From an uncultured Poribacteria bacterium (lineage in GTDB: Bacteria > Poribacteria > WGA-4E > WGA-3G): 64,000 nt of DNA. Where the stretch lies: positions 2,744,835 through 2,808,834 of the forward strand of contig OX638352.1 in the NCBI GenBank assembly GCA_951813545.1, given 5' to 3'. Of this stretch, positions 55,660 to 64,000 are shown in pieces. Below the pieces are notes generated by a model, which was given only the letters and a program-made list of their open reading frames with translations, searched no databases and was not told the DNA's origin. A program made the translations under genes and the position numbers. Position 1 is the first letter of the stretch. Each line of letters starts with the position of its first letter.

Positions 55660-57516
55660 ATGGGAGCACGTTACATTCTCGCATTGGTTCTAATGGTTGC
55701 TGTAATAGTTATATGGACTATAGCTGCTCCATATATTTTCAAAAGTCCCACTGTACCTCAACCGGATGAATCTGAAACGACCCAAACACCGGTGTCACCA
55801 AGTCCAAGTGAAATACAACCCGATGCTGGCATACAAATAGCATCAGATGGAACCGATGCCTCCCTCAACTCTGACCCTGTGGCACCAATTGAGGAAAGCC
55901 CGGACGATGCGAAAGTCAATGTCCAAACTGATAACTATAATATCGTCTTTAACGAAAAACTCGCAATTGTTAAACAGTGGGAACTCATCCAATTCCCAGA
56001 CCGGTCAGATGTGGATAAAAGACCTTTGGACTTAATTCCGGAGCATGCACTCAACTGCCTCGCGCTTCGGTTGGGAAATCAGCAGTTGCAGTCTGACCTT
56101 GATTATCGCCTCGCTACATGGCAGGCTGATAAATCTGAAATCAGCATCGCAAATGGACAAAAAACTGAGACGCTTACCTTTAGGACAACAATCAGAGAAA
56201 AACTACAGGTCGCAAAGCAGTTCACGTTCAACCCCGACACCTATTTCGTTGACATGGTGGTAACCTTCCAAAACGTCTCTGACGGTCCTTTACTTATAGG
56301 TGGAAGCGAGCCAACAAATGGATACGAACTGCAGTGGGGTCGGGGGATCAATGCCGATCTGCTGCCACACGAAAAGAGGAGCGGTAGACGCGGGCGACAT
56401 CCCAAGGAAGGCGCGAAAGCTTACATCGGTGAGGACAAACCGAAACGCGAACTCAAATCGGAAAAAGCATTAGCGACAGTTCTCTGGGCAGGATTAGATA
56501 GTCAATACTTCAGCGCGTTGATGATTCCAGATCCGCAGCTTGCGGCGACATATAAATTGATAGAGACACCGCAGGCAAATACTGCAACCGATATTATTGT
56601 CGCCGCACCAACAGAGACAGCTGCGCTTGTGGTGCCGAGCTTCTATCTCACAGCACAGGAGAAGAAAAAGCATGTTTTCCGTCTCTACGTTGGACCGAAA
56701 GACGACACAATTCTGAAAAGCATAGAAGCACCGAATGCACCGGAAAACCCGGTACGTCTCTCCAAAATCATTGATTTTGGCTTCTTTTGGCCCCTCGCGT
56801 GGGGGATGCTCTGGGTATTCAAAGGCGTGCACGGAATCTTTGGGAACTATGGTGTCTCGATTATCCTCCTGACGGCTTTGGTGAAGGTAATCTCTTATCC
56901 GTTCACCCACAAAGCGCATAAATCTATGAAGGAGATGCAGAAACTTCAACCGCAGCTTGTGGAGTTGAAGGAGAAATACAGGGACGATCCACAGAAACTC
57001 AACCGTGCGACAATGCGACTTTACAAGGAACGCGGTGTCAATCCGTTAGGAGGCTGCATACCATGGCTCCCTCAAATCCCGATTTTTTGGGCACTCTTCG
57101 CACTTCTTGGAAGTGCAGTAGAACTCCGCGGGGCACCTTTCCTTTTATGGATTGATGATCTCTCAGCACCCGACACTTTAGTCAAATTGCCGTTTACGAT
57201 TCCATTGATTTTCATGGAGATAGATGCTGTCCGCCTGCTACCCATAATAAACGGTTTAACAACTTGGCTTCAGCAGAAGTTTGTTGGCAATATGACCCCA
57301 ACAACCGATAACACCCAAGCGAAATTGATGCAGTTTATGCCACTTATTTTTATTTTTATCTTCTACAACTGGGCATCCGGGTTTGTGTTGTATTGGTTAT
57401 GCAACAATGTGTTTACGATTACACAGCAATACTTACAGAATCGAAGTACTGCTGACGAGGATCAACCCGTATTAGCAGGTGCAAAAAAACAGAACAACAG
57501 GAAACAGAACCCATAA
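55660..57516 (+). CDS. yidC: Membrane protein insertase YidC
   Basis: The 618-residue product follows the Gram-negative YidC plan: an N-terminal helix (LALVLMVAVIVIWTIAAPYI), a periplasmic beta-sandwich (about residues 85-340) and the conserved five-helix core with GVSIILLTALVKVISYPFTH, LKEKYRDDPQKLNRATMRLY and NPLGGCIPWLPQIPIFWALF. The cytoplasmic C-terminal tail is short and basic. AAGGAGC lies upstream of the start. It integrates proteins into the inner membrane with or without SecYEG. Confidence 0.95.
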   Translation: MGARYILALVLMVAVIVIWTIAAPYIFKSPTVPQPDESETTQTPVSPSPSEIQPDAGIQIASDGTDASLNSDPVAPIEESPDDAKVNVQTDNYNIVFNEKLAIVKQWELIQFPDRSDVDKRPLDLIPEHALNCLALRLGNQQLQSDLDYRLATWQADKSEISIANGQKTETLTFRTTIREKLQVAKQFTFNPDTYFVDMVVTFQNVSDGPLLIGGSEPTNGYELQWGRGINADLLPHEKRSGRRGRHPKEGAKAYIGEDKPKRELKSEKALATVLWAGLDSQYFSALMIPDPQLAATYKLIETPQANTATDIIVAAPTETAALVVPSFYLTAQEKKKHVFRLYVGPKDDTILKSIEAPNAPENPVRLSKIIDFGFFWPLAWGMLWVFKGVHGIFGNYGVSIILLTALVKVISYPFTHKAHKSMKEMQKLQPQLVELKEKYRDDPQKLNRATMRLYKERGVNPLGGCIPWLPQIPIFWALFALLGSAVELRGAPFLLWIDDLSAPDTLVKLPFTIPLIFMEIDAVRLLPIINGLTTWLQQKFVGNMTPTTDNTQAKLMQFMPLIFIFIFYNWASGFVLYWLCNNVFTITQQYLQNRSTADEDQPVLAGAKKQNNRKQNP

Positions 57517-57608
57517 ACTAGCTTTGTAGGGCAAGCCTCTAGGCTGCAGCCCTCCACCGCATCAGCGACTTCACTGCCGGAAACGTTTATTCGAGGAGGA
57601 CATGACCT

Positions 57609-58232
57609 GTGCAACACTATATTGAAACAGAAGGCGACACAGTGGAGGAAGCAATTGAACAGGCATTAAACGAACTCGAGGCAACTCGGGAGCAGGTTAC
57701 AATTGACATCGTCAATGAACCAACGAAAGGAATTTTAAACTTCGGCGCGAAACCGGCGAAAATCCGGGCAACACTCAAGCAAGATGTCTCTTCTGCACCG
57801 GACACAATTCTAAAGGAGATTCTCAGCCGGATGGGGATTGATGCCGAAGTTGAGTCGAGTTTCGTTGATGGAAGCACACACCTCAATATCGGTACAGACA
57901 GTCCCGCCTTGCTCATCGGAAAACACGGGCAGACCCTTGACGCGATTGAACGGATCCTTAATTGTATCATTAATAAAGCTTCGCTCGTAAAAAAACGCGT
58001 TTTTGTTGATACTGAAGGCTACCGAGAACGTCGGGAAGAGCGGCTCGTCGAAATGGCGCAGCAAGTCGCAGAAAAGGTCAAGTATACTGACCGAGATGTT
58101 GTCCTTGCACCGATGTCCGCACGCGACCGGCGCGTCATTCATGTTGCCTTGAAGGAGGACGAGGTCGTGTCTACTTATAGCCAAGGCGAAGGTGAAATGC
58201 GACGTGTCGTTGTCACAACACAACAACCTTAA
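57609..58232 (+). CDS. khpB: KH/R3H RNA-binding protein KhpB (Jag)
   Basis: The 207-residue product has the Jag N-terminal domain (VEEAIEQALNELEATREQV, EPTKGILNFGAKPAKI), a KH domain with LIGKHGQTLDAIERIL and the R3H domain near SARDRRVIHVALKEDEVVSTYS. It binds RNA and influences cell-wall growth in some bacteria. The GTG start at 57609 has GAGGAGG 9 bases upstream. It lies between yidC and mnmE, as in many genomes. Confidence 0.9.
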   Translation: MQHYIETEGDTVEEAIEQALNELEATREQVTIDIVNEPTKGILNFGAKPAKIRATLKQDVSSAPDTILKEILSRMGIDAEVESSFVDGSTHLNIGTDSPALLIGKHGQTLDAIERILNCIINKASLVKKRVFVDTEGYRERREERLVEMAQQVAEKVKYTDRDVVLAPMSARDRRVIHVALKEDEVVSTYSQGEGEMRRVVVTTQQP

Positions 58233-58320
58233 TCGAACACTGCTATTCAATTTTCCTGTGTTTCTGGTGCTTTAACGGAACCTTATTGATACCTCCTGTC
58301 TTGCGCGCTGGGTCCAAAAA

Positions 58321-59709
58321 ATGAAATTCCACGATACGATTGCAGCCATCGCAACAGCACGGGGTGAAGCCGGTATTGGTATCGTCCGAGTGAGCGGTTC
58401 GCTTGCCGTGCCGATAGCCGCTGAATTGTTCCGTTCGCCGCGCACTGTATCTCCAACAGAACTGCCAACCCATACGCTTACGTACGGACATGTTGTAGAT
58501 GCAACAGCATCCGATGAGATTATTGATGAAGTTTTATTGGGTGTCATGCACGCACCGAGAACGTATACTGGGGAAGACATCGTTGAATTTAATTGCCATG
58601 GCGGAATAGTACCACTTACAGCGGTGTTAGACTTGGTCGTGAAAAACGGCGCACGAGTAGCAGAACCCGGAGAATTTACAAAGCGTGCTTTCTTAAATGG
58701 GAGACTCGACCTCGCACAAGCCGAAGCAGTGGCGGAACTCATCGCCTCAAAAACCGACCTAAGCCGAAAAGTCGCTGTAGAGGCACTTGCGGGGAAACTC
58801 TCTGATACCGTCAACCTTTTGAGCGACCGACTCGCGAGTTTACTCGCAGAAATTGAGGCTTCCATCGATTTTCCTGAGGAAGACTTGGATTTCATGAAGG
58901 TGGAGGCACAACTTGAAACCGCACACTCGGTTCAGACAGATTTAACAGTTCTCCTTGAAACCGCTACCGAAGGCAGGATTATCACAGAAGGTGTCAACGT
59001 CGCTATTTTGGGTAAGCCCAATGTTGGAAAATCAAGCCTGCTCAACGCACTTATTGGAGTGAAACGCGCAATTGTCACAGATACACCCGGTACGACGCGC
59101 GATACAATTGAGGAAGCGGTTAATATCAGCGGTATTCCGTTGAGGCTCATTGATACTGCCGGTATCCGACAAACGACTGACATTGTTGAACAACAGGGCG
59201 TTGAACGGAGTAAAGCAGTGCTTGACAGGTCAGAATTACTGCTACTGATGTTCGATGCATCGCAACCCTTAAACGATGCTGATCTGGACCTCCTACAGAC
59301 AGCGCAATCATCCAGGGCAATTCTTATTCTGAACAAGGTTGATCTGCCAGTTGTGACACCCTCAACAGCACTGCTCGCGCACTGCCCCAAAAAACGGGTT
59401 GTTGAGACAGCGATTCCTGAAGGCAAGGGGATCGATGCCCTAAAAGCCACGGTCTGCGAGGAATTGCGTGGAGGCGAATCTGTCGTTGGCGAATCGCCGA
59501 TTGTGACAAACGCTCGCCACCAAGAGGCACTCCGACGGGCTAACGAAGGACTCAATTATGCGATAGAGAGTCTCGAAAACGGTATGCCCCCTGATCTCGT
59601 CGCTGTTGATTTGCGTATCAGTTTGGATGGACTCGGTGACATCGTCGGTAAGACAACAACTGAAGATATTTTGGATAGGATCTTCTCCCAATTCTGTGTT
59701 GGAAAATGA
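58321..59709 (+). CDS. mnmE: tRNA modification GTPase MnmE
   Basis: The 462-residue protein has the N-terminal folate-binding domain (DTIAAIATARGEAGIGIVRV), the GTPase domain with P-loop LGKPNVGKSSLLNAL, switch GTTRDTIEE, G3 DTAG and G4 NKVD, and ends FSQFCVGK, matching the C-(I/L/V)-G-K tail whose Cys is needed for catalysis. With MnmG it makes the 5-carboxymethylaminomethyl group on wobble U34 of tRNA. No strong SD precedes the ATG. Confidence 0.95.
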   Translation: MKFHDTIAAIATARGEAGIGIVRVSGSLAVPIAAELFRSPRTVSPTELPTHTLTYGHVVDATASDEIIDEVLLGVMHAPRTYTGEDIVEFNCHGGIVPLTAVLDLVVKNGARVAEPGEFTKRAFLNGRLDLAQAEAVAELIASKTDLSRKVAVEALAGKLSDTVNLLSDRLASLLAEIEASIDFPEEDLDFMKVEAQLETAHSVQTDLTVLLETATEGRIITEGVNVAILGKPNVGKSSLLNALIGVKRAIVTDTPGTTRDTIEEAVNISGIPLRLIDTAGIRQTTDIVEQQGVERSKAVLDRSELLLLMFDASQPLNDADLDLLQTAQSSRAILILNKVDLPVVTPSTALLAHCPKKRVVETAIPEGKGIDALKATVCEELRGGESVVGESPIVTNARHQEALRRANEGLNYAIESLENGMPPDLVAVDLRISLDGLGDIVGKTTTEDILDRIFSQFCVGK

Positions 59710-59823
59710 TGTCTATTGAGGCGAACTATAAAAGAGGAACTTTTACCGTGATAAGGTGTGTCTATTTTCTGCACGCGAGCAGAGGGCGTTAATTCTGGAC
59801 ACAATATCACAAAGGAGTGAGCC

Positions 59824-60030
59824 GTGTTAGGAGCAAAACAACAGTGGTGCCCTCGCTGCAAAAGGCACGTACAAACAGAGCAAAAGCAGTCCTTTGTTGG
59901 CAGACAGAAAGAACTGGTCAGAATTATTATTACCTGCTTCAAGTGTCGTACAACGCTATCAAGCAAAATGACCAGCGCAGCTGCACTTGAACAAAACGAA
60001 GACACTTCAACTGAACAGACTGAACAGTAG
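59824..60030 (+). CDS. Small zinc-ribbon protein
   Basis: The 68-residue product has two CxxC knuckles, QWCPRCKRHV and ITCFKCRTTL, 30 residues apart, which should bind one zinc ion. The C-terminus is Glu/Thr-rich. GTG start at 59824 has AAGGAG 8 bases upstream. No family function is known; it lies between mnmE and the Sec-thioredoxin gene. Confidence 0.65.
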   Translation: MLGAKQQWCPRCKRHVQTEQKQSFVGRQKELVRIIITCFKCRTTLSSKMTSAAALEQNEDTSTEQTEQ

Positions 60031-60108
60031 TGCAGGTGTGCTAATGACACTCCTGAAATTATATGGAATTGTAAATTAAGGCGTTATTTAACAAAAAGGA
60101 GAAAATTT

Positions 60109-61017
60109 ATGTTTAATTCTGTTTTTCGCCGTATCTCACTCGGTGTTCTGCTGCTGATGGTGGGCACAATCCCCGCGCTCATTGCGAGCGAAGAGGTTAA
60201 ATGGGAAAAAACGCTTGAGGACAGCATAGCAAAAGCCGCGAAGATCGGCAAACCGATGATGATGGACTTCTACACTGATTGGTGAGGTTTCTGTAAACGG
60301 CTGGATGCCGAAACGTTTACGGATGCACGCATTATCGCGCTCTCTGAAAAATTTGTTCCGGTCAAAGTGAATCCGGAAGATGAGGATTATCCTATCAATG
60401 AAGAGACCCGAAGCCGATACGGTGTCACTGCTTACCCGGCAGTCTTGTTCGTCAGCCCAGATGGAGGTCTCATCCAAAAGGCTTCAGGATTTCTCCCACC
60501 GGAAAAGTTTTCGCCGATTATGGAAGCTGCCTTGGAAAAACAGGAGGCTTTCTCAAAAAAACTCGCCAAACTTGAGAAGAAACCGGATGATGTTAAACTT
60601 AACGCTCAGATTGCGCTTACCTATCTTGAACGGAAGCAGCTTGAAAAAGCCGTTCCGCTCAGCGAGAAAGCGTTTGAACATGATCCGAGGAACAAATCAA
60701 AGCTCATCCCGGACTTACATAACCGATTGGGACTTACTTACGCTGAAATGGTTGGTGCGATGCTTGAAAGTCCTGAGGTAGAGACGTACTTTGAAAAGGC
60801 AGTTTCTCACTTCAAAACTGTAATAGGCACGTATCCGAAAAGCGATGTCTATGAACATGCCCAATATTATCTCGGTGTGACGTACGGCGTCAAAGGGCAT
60901 TTTGAAGACGCGATTGTGGTGCTTGAGAAGTTGGCGCATCATACCAGCGACGAGAATATAAGACAGAGTGCTGAAGCGAGGCTGGAACAGATTCGAGATT
61001 TGGCAGAATCCAAATAG
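60109..61017 (+). CDS. Secreted thioredoxin-like/TPR protein, probable selenoprotein (UxxC)
   Basis: From ATG 60109 (AAGGAG upstream) one frame runs to 61017, 302 codons, with a single in-frame TGA at 60283-60285 (codon 59). The context is MMMDFYTDW-TGA-GFCKRLDAETFTD. Thioredoxin relatives have W-C-G-x-C here, so TGA replaces the first Cys of the CxxC site and the second Cys (codon 62) is kept. A signal peptide (ISLGVLLLMVGTIPALIA), the cis-Pro loop (VTAYPAVLFVSPDG) and C-terminal TPR helices complete the protein. A hairpin with a UGGAU loop follows the TGA. Recoding to selenocysteine is the best explanation; a nonsense pseudogene is the alternative. Confidence 0.78.
60286..60320 (+). promoter_or_regulatory. 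Candidate bacterial SECIS hairpin
   Basis: Directly after the TGA, CGGC (60298-60301) pairs with GCCG (60307-60310) around the loop UGGAU, which has the GG expected at the apex. The lower stem can be GTAAAC (60293-60298) with GTTTAC (60315-60320), or GTTTC (60287-60291) with GAAAC (60310-60314). The apical G lies 17 bases past the TGA, inside the usual range. Confidence 0.6.
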
Positions 61018-61021
61018 CAAC

Positions 61022-61050
61022 CTCTGGTAGGCGCGGTTTCAAACCGCGCC
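61022..61050. repeat. GTAGGCGCGGTT palindrome
   Basis: GGTAGGCGCGGTTTCAAACC then GCGCC, between the convergent Sec-thioredoxin and pseudouridine synthase genes; it may double as a terminator. Confidence 0.7.
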
Positions 61051-61763
61051 TATAACATCATCAACTCGGAGATCTCCTCTGAGGTCAGAAATCGGTACTG
61101 TCCAGATGGGAGGTTTCCTAACCCCAAATTACCGATTCGGATCCGTTTCAAACGGATTACCGGATGTCCAACGGCTTTAAACATCATCCGCACCTGCCGT
61201 TTTTTCCCTTCATGAATCACTACCTCAAACTTCATTGACGCGCCATCCTTACTTACCTTTAAACGCTTAACCTTTGCCGGTGCCGTTGTTCCGCTTGGAA
61301 TCGTAACACCCTGACGCAACCGCTGAACCGCTTCTTCGCTCGGCACGCCCTTTACCCATACGAGATAGGTTTTCTCTATTTCATGGCTTGGATGTAACAA
61401 CCGATAGGCGAAATTGCCGTCGTTTGTAAAGAGGAGAAGTCCTTCAGTCTCCAAATCCAAGCGTCCTACAGGATAGATAGTATCGGGAAGATCTGCTACG
61501 AGGTCCATAACGGTGGGGCGACCGCGTTCATCGCGGCGTGTTGTTACACAGCCTGAGGGTTTGTTTAGCATCAGATAGATATGTTCTGTCAGAGGTTCAA
61601 CCCGTTTGCCTTCAAATTCAACAGCATCGGTTTCTACATTAATCGGATGTCCCGGAACCAAAACTGTTTCGCCGTTGACAGTAACAGCACCGGCGAGGAT
61701 GCTTTTTTTCACCGCTCGTCGCGAGGCGATGCCTGAAGTGGCAATGTATTTTTCAAGTCGCAT
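61050..61763 (-). CDS. Pseudouridine synthase RsuA/RluB family
   Basis: The 237-residue product has an S4 RNA-binding domain at the start (MRLEKYIATSGIASRRAVKK) and the RsuA/RluB catalytic domain with LNKPSGCVTTRRDERGRPTV, the catalytic Asp in PVGRLDLETEGLLLFTNDG, and EGKKRQVRMMFKAVGHPV. It isomerises uridine in 16S or 23S rRNA; the exact position cannot be told. ATG 61763 is chosen because upstream codons (to 61811) add an unrelated basic segment. Confidence 0.9.
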   Translation of the reverse strand: MRLEKYIATSGIASRRAVKKSILAGAVTVNGETVLVPGHPINVETDAVEFEGKRVEPLTEHIYLMLNKPSGCVTTRRDERGRPTVMDLVADLPDTIYPVGRLDLETEGLLLFTNDGNFAYRLLHPSHEIEKTYLVWVKGVPSEEAVQRLRQGVTIPSGTTAPAKVKRLKVSKDGASMKFEVVIHEGKKRQVRMMFKAVGHPVIRLKRIRIGNLGLGNLPSGQYRFLTSEEISELMML

Positions 61764-61857
61764 TTTTTCTGTATAAGCCTTGTGTACTGCACACCGATAG
61801 CGAGGTTTCAAACCTTACCAGCAAAGAGGTTTGCACAAGTCTTATGCCCTACCTTTG

Positions 61858-62499
61858 CTATAGTTCTATCTGCCAACCCTTGTCTGCTGCGATTTGCCGT
61901 AACTTCCGATCTGGATTGACTGCAATTGGATGCCCAAACAATTTCAGTTTGTGTGCATCCGTGTGGTGATTTCCATAGGCGTAAGAACAGCTGAGATCAA
62001 ACCCGTGCTCAGTCGCGAGGTGTTGGGCGAGTTTCGCTTTGTTTTCGGCAAAAGGATGTAACCCGACGCGTTGCCCGGTGAACTTTCCGTCAACGACCTC
62101 CAATTCGTGTGCGACCATCATATCGGTTTGGAAATGCTCATGAAACGGTTGAACAAGAAACGACAACGAACCTGACATGAGGACGACTGTGCGTCCTTCG
62201 GCGCGATGGAAATGTATCAATTCGGAAATGTGAGGTGCGATGCTTGCACGCAGCATGTCAACGAAACAGCGGTAGGCAATCTTATGGATCTGTTCCTGTT
62301 CCAATCCTCGAAGGTAAACTTTGTTAGATTTCGCCACGGGAAGGGACTTAACCTTCAGAAAATTGGAGGTCCACGCAAACAAATTCGGTATCGGTATCTC
62401 GCCGTGGTTTAACAGATACGCCAGAAAGACCTGCTCTGAGGAGAGACGGATAATCGTGCCATCTAAGTCGAAGATGGCACACGTTTTGGATTCTGTCAT
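61858..62499 (-). CDS. HAD-IB family phosphatase (SerB-like)
   Basis: The 213-residue product has HAD motif I AIFDLDGTIIRLSSE, motif II TVVLMSGSLSF, the Lys of motif III in FAENKAKLAQHL and a motif IV YGNHHTDAHKLKLFG. HAD-IB members dephosphorylate small molecules such as phosphoserine; the substrate here is not determined. Its start overlaps the pdxJ stop by 4 bases, so the two are coupled. Confidence 0.88.
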   Translation of the reverse strand: MTESKTCAIFDLDGTIIRLSSEQVFLAYLLNHGEIPIPNLFAWTSNFLKVKSLPVAKSNKVYLRGLEQEQIHKIAYRCFVDMLRASIAPHISELIHFHRAEGRTVVLMSGSLSFLVQPFHEHFQTDMMVAHELEVVDGKFTGQRVGLHPFAENKAKLAQHLATEHGFDLSCSYAYGNHHTDAHKLKLFGHPIAVNPDRKLRQIAADKGWQIEL

Positions 62500-63248
62500 G
62501 TCGTCTGCTGCCCCAATGCGCGTCGATACGCTTTGACCGCAGGTTCTAATCCTATATAAAGTGCATCTGCCATCAGATGATGTCCAATAGAGACTTCAAG
62601 GAGTCCGGGTAATTTTTGCATCAGCGGTAGGTTGTCAAGATTCAGATCGTGTCCGGCGTTGATGCCAAGCCCTAAATCCATCGCCTTCACCGCTGCGTTT
62701 TCCAACAACGCGAACTCGCGTTCAATCTCTGCCTTCGTCTGTGCTGTGGCGTAAGGTTCGGTATAGAGTTCAATCCTATCTGCGCCGATGTCACGCGTCA
62801 TCGCTATCTGCTCTACATCGGTTCCGCTAAACAGACTCACGCGAATATTGGCATTTTTCAAGGCTGTGATAATCGGTTTCAACGTATCGCCATCTTTGTG
62901 AATGTCCCAAACAGTGTGGCTCGTTACTTCACCTGCTACAACGGGAACGAGCGTGCATTGCGTCGGTTTTGTGCGTAACACCATATCAATAAGATCGGGT
63001 CTTGGGTCGCCTTCAATGTTATATTCAATGGTGGGCGTTTTTTGCGTATTGATTTCTGTTAGCCGTTCTGCGATGTCCTGCACATCTGCCGGTTTGATAT
63101 GGCGTTCATCTTCACGCGGGTGTACTGTGATACCTTGTGCCCCCGCGGCGATACAGGTATCGACTGCAGTGAGTACGTCTGGAATATCACCGCCTCGTGA
63201 ATTCCGCAGTGTTGCGATTTTGTTGACATTAACACTAAGAGAGATCAT
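62496..63248 (-). CDS. pdxJ: Pyridoxine 5'-phosphate synthase PdxJ
   Basis: The 250-residue TIM-barrel protein has the PdxJ signatures LSVNVNKIATLRNSRGG, GITVHPREDERHIKPADV, VSLFSGTD and LGINAGHDLNLDNLP. It condenses 1-deoxyxylulose 5-phosphate with 3-amino-1-hydroxyacetone phosphate in vitamin B6 synthesis. PLP enzymes such as the aminotransferase at 47558 use the product. Confidence 0.95.
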   Translation of the reverse strand: MISLSVNVNKIATLRNSRGGDIPDVLTAVDTCIAAGAQGITVHPREDERHIKPADVQDIAERLTEINTQKTPTIEYNIEGDPRPDLIDMVLRTKPTQCTLVPVVAGEVTSHTVWDIHKDGDTLKPIITALKNANIRVSLFSGTDVEQIAMTRDIGADRIELYTEPYATAQTKAEIEREFALLENAAVKAMDLGLGINAGHDLNLDNLPLMQKLPGLLEVSIGHHLMADALYIGLEPAVKAYRRALGQQTT

Positions 63249-63298
63249 TTTTTGTTCCTTTTCTATGGTTTTTATTTTATTGGGAATGTTGTTACGAG

Positions 63299-64000
63299 TT
63301 ATGGGAAAATACCGAGCTGCATATAAGATTTTGCGATTCTATGGATAGCATTAATAAATGCAGCCGTTCGACAATCCACATCATCATTTTTGCTTCTGTG
63401 TTGCATACGGGTCTCACGCAGCTCCTGATAGGCTCTTATCATGGCATCTTGGAGTCCAGAGTTTACCAGATCTTCCTCATCGGCACCGTGTATTAACTGC
63501 CGTTCATCGTCCGAAAATTCATAGCCGGTTGCTTTCTCAACAGCGCGGAGCATTGCGTGTTGGGTCGTATCTTCAAAACGTTTGCCGAGCCGTCCGAGTT
63601 GCACGTGAGAAAGGTTCCGAAGCCACTCGAAATAGGAGACAGTGACGCCACCGGCGTTGAGGTACGTATCTGGGATAATCATAATTCCGCGTTCTTGAAG
63701 AATCTCATCCGCTGCTGGTGTCGTGGGTCCATTTGCGGCTTCAGCAACAATAGCGGCTTTAATCCGGGGAGCATTTTTCGCTGTGAGTTGGTTCTCAAGC
63801 GCAGCTGGCACGAGAATATCGCACTCTAACTCCAAACCGTCGTTCGGATTCTCAATAAGTTTAGCACCCGGATACCCACAGATTGACCCAGCTTCCGCGC
63901 GATGCATGGCAACTTTTTCGACATCAAACCCTTGTGGATTATAGATGCCACCGTTCTGCTCAAGAATCCCGATGACGCGTGCATCACCCTCCATTAGAAA
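63299..64000 (-). CDS. Glu/Leu/Phe/Val dehydrogenase, N-terminus beyond right edge
   Basis: The frame is open to base 64000. The 234 visible residues are the NAD-binding domain of a glutamate-type dehydrogenase: RVIGILEQNGGIYNPQGFDV, CDILVPAALENQLTAKNAPR, IVAEAANGPTTPAADEIL and GIMIIPDTYLNAGGVTVSYFEW. The catalytic Lys domain is off the window. It catalyses reversible oxidative deamination, most likely of glutamate. Confidence 0.92.
   Translation of the reverse strand, partial: FLMEGDARVIGILEQNGGIYNPQGFDVEKVAMHRAEAGSICGYPGAKLIENPNDGLELECDILVPAALENQLTAKNAPRIKAAIVAEAANGPTTPAADEILQERGIMIIPDTYLNAGGVTVSYFEWLRNLSHVQLGRLGKRFEDTTQHAMLRAVEKATGYEFSDDERQLIHGADEEDLVNSGLQDAMIRAYQELRETRMQHRSKNDDVDCRTAAFINAIHRIAKSYMQLGIFP

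Noticed and set aside
60283..60285. TGA reassigned to Trp or Gly genome-wide
   Set aside because: Other genes here, for example lgt and the metallopeptidase gene, end in TGA, and no other in-frame TGA interrupts a conserved gene.

Overview
The window looks like a chromosomal segment of an uncultured bacterium of the Candidatus Poribacteria type. This is an inference: no rRNA gene is present. It rests on the gene mix (LivG/LivF ATPases, a sulfotransferase of the GPRNVST type, a sulfatase-like hydrolase, Gfo/Idh/MocA oxidoreductase, FG-GAP/ASPIC protein, malectin-like and lamin-tail secreted proteins, C-terminal YPNPFNP and TTWG tails) and on very dense palindromic intergenic repeats. The genetic code is standard bacterial, promoters are often perfect TTGACA-17-TATAAT types, and no tRNA, rRNA or CRISPR array was seen.

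Layout. 1-8.3 kb (minus strand): a giant TPR protein cut by the left edge, an anti-sigma/ECF sigma pair, an Ig-like lipoprotein, a four-helix-bundle pseudogene with one nonsense codon, and dprA. 8.5-11 kb (plus): livG, livF and lgt. 11-13.7 kb: MITE-like elements around a sulfotransferase gene. 13.7-16.6 kb: a UPF0182 membrane protein. 16.7-19.6 kb: a REP-associated tyrosine transposase (RAYT) inside arrays of its probable cognate repeat, then six tandem promoters in front of a large secreted lamin-tail protein (19.6-22.5 kb). 22.5-26.2 kb: a 3.7-kb gene-free repeat mosaic. 26.2-30.8 kb: a 1526-residue surface protein with Ig-like repeats, a propeller, a dockerin-like segment and a sorting domain. 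31.1-32.1 kb: a second RAYT next to an array of a different palindrome.

32-42 kb holds a redoxin/CxxCH/monooxygenase-like fusion, a frameshifted YihY/BrkB gene, a methyltransferase, rpsU with a Gly/Ser tail and a dsRNA-binding protein, a TauE-type permease that seems to start at ATC, an oxidoreductase, and groES-groEL behind a textbook sigma-54 promoter with upstream palindromes. 42-46.7 kb (minus) reads as one operon: sulfatase-like enzyme, metallopeptidase lipoprotein, discoidin-like lipoprotein (whose N-terminus is made of MITE DNA), heptosyltransferase-like GT9 and a small coiled-coil membrane protein. 47.5-53.7 kb: aminotransferase, rimI, cysteine hydrolase, two tandem malectin-like proteins and an FG-GAP protein.

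54.3-59.7 kb is the conserved rnpA-yidD-yidC-khpB-mnmE block, with an HNH endonuclease gene where rpmH usually lies. Next come a zinc-ribbon protein and a secreted thioredoxin/TPR protein whose CxxC first cysteine codon is an in-frame TGA with a plausible SECIS hairpin, so a probable selenoprotein. The window closes with an RsuA-type pseudouridine synthase, a HAD phosphatase, pdxJ and the 3' part of a Glu/Leu dehydrogenase gene.

The strongest items for follow-up are the Sec-thioredoxin, sigma-54 control of groESL, the two RAYT/repeat pairs, the six-promoter array and the shared TTWG C-terminal tail.
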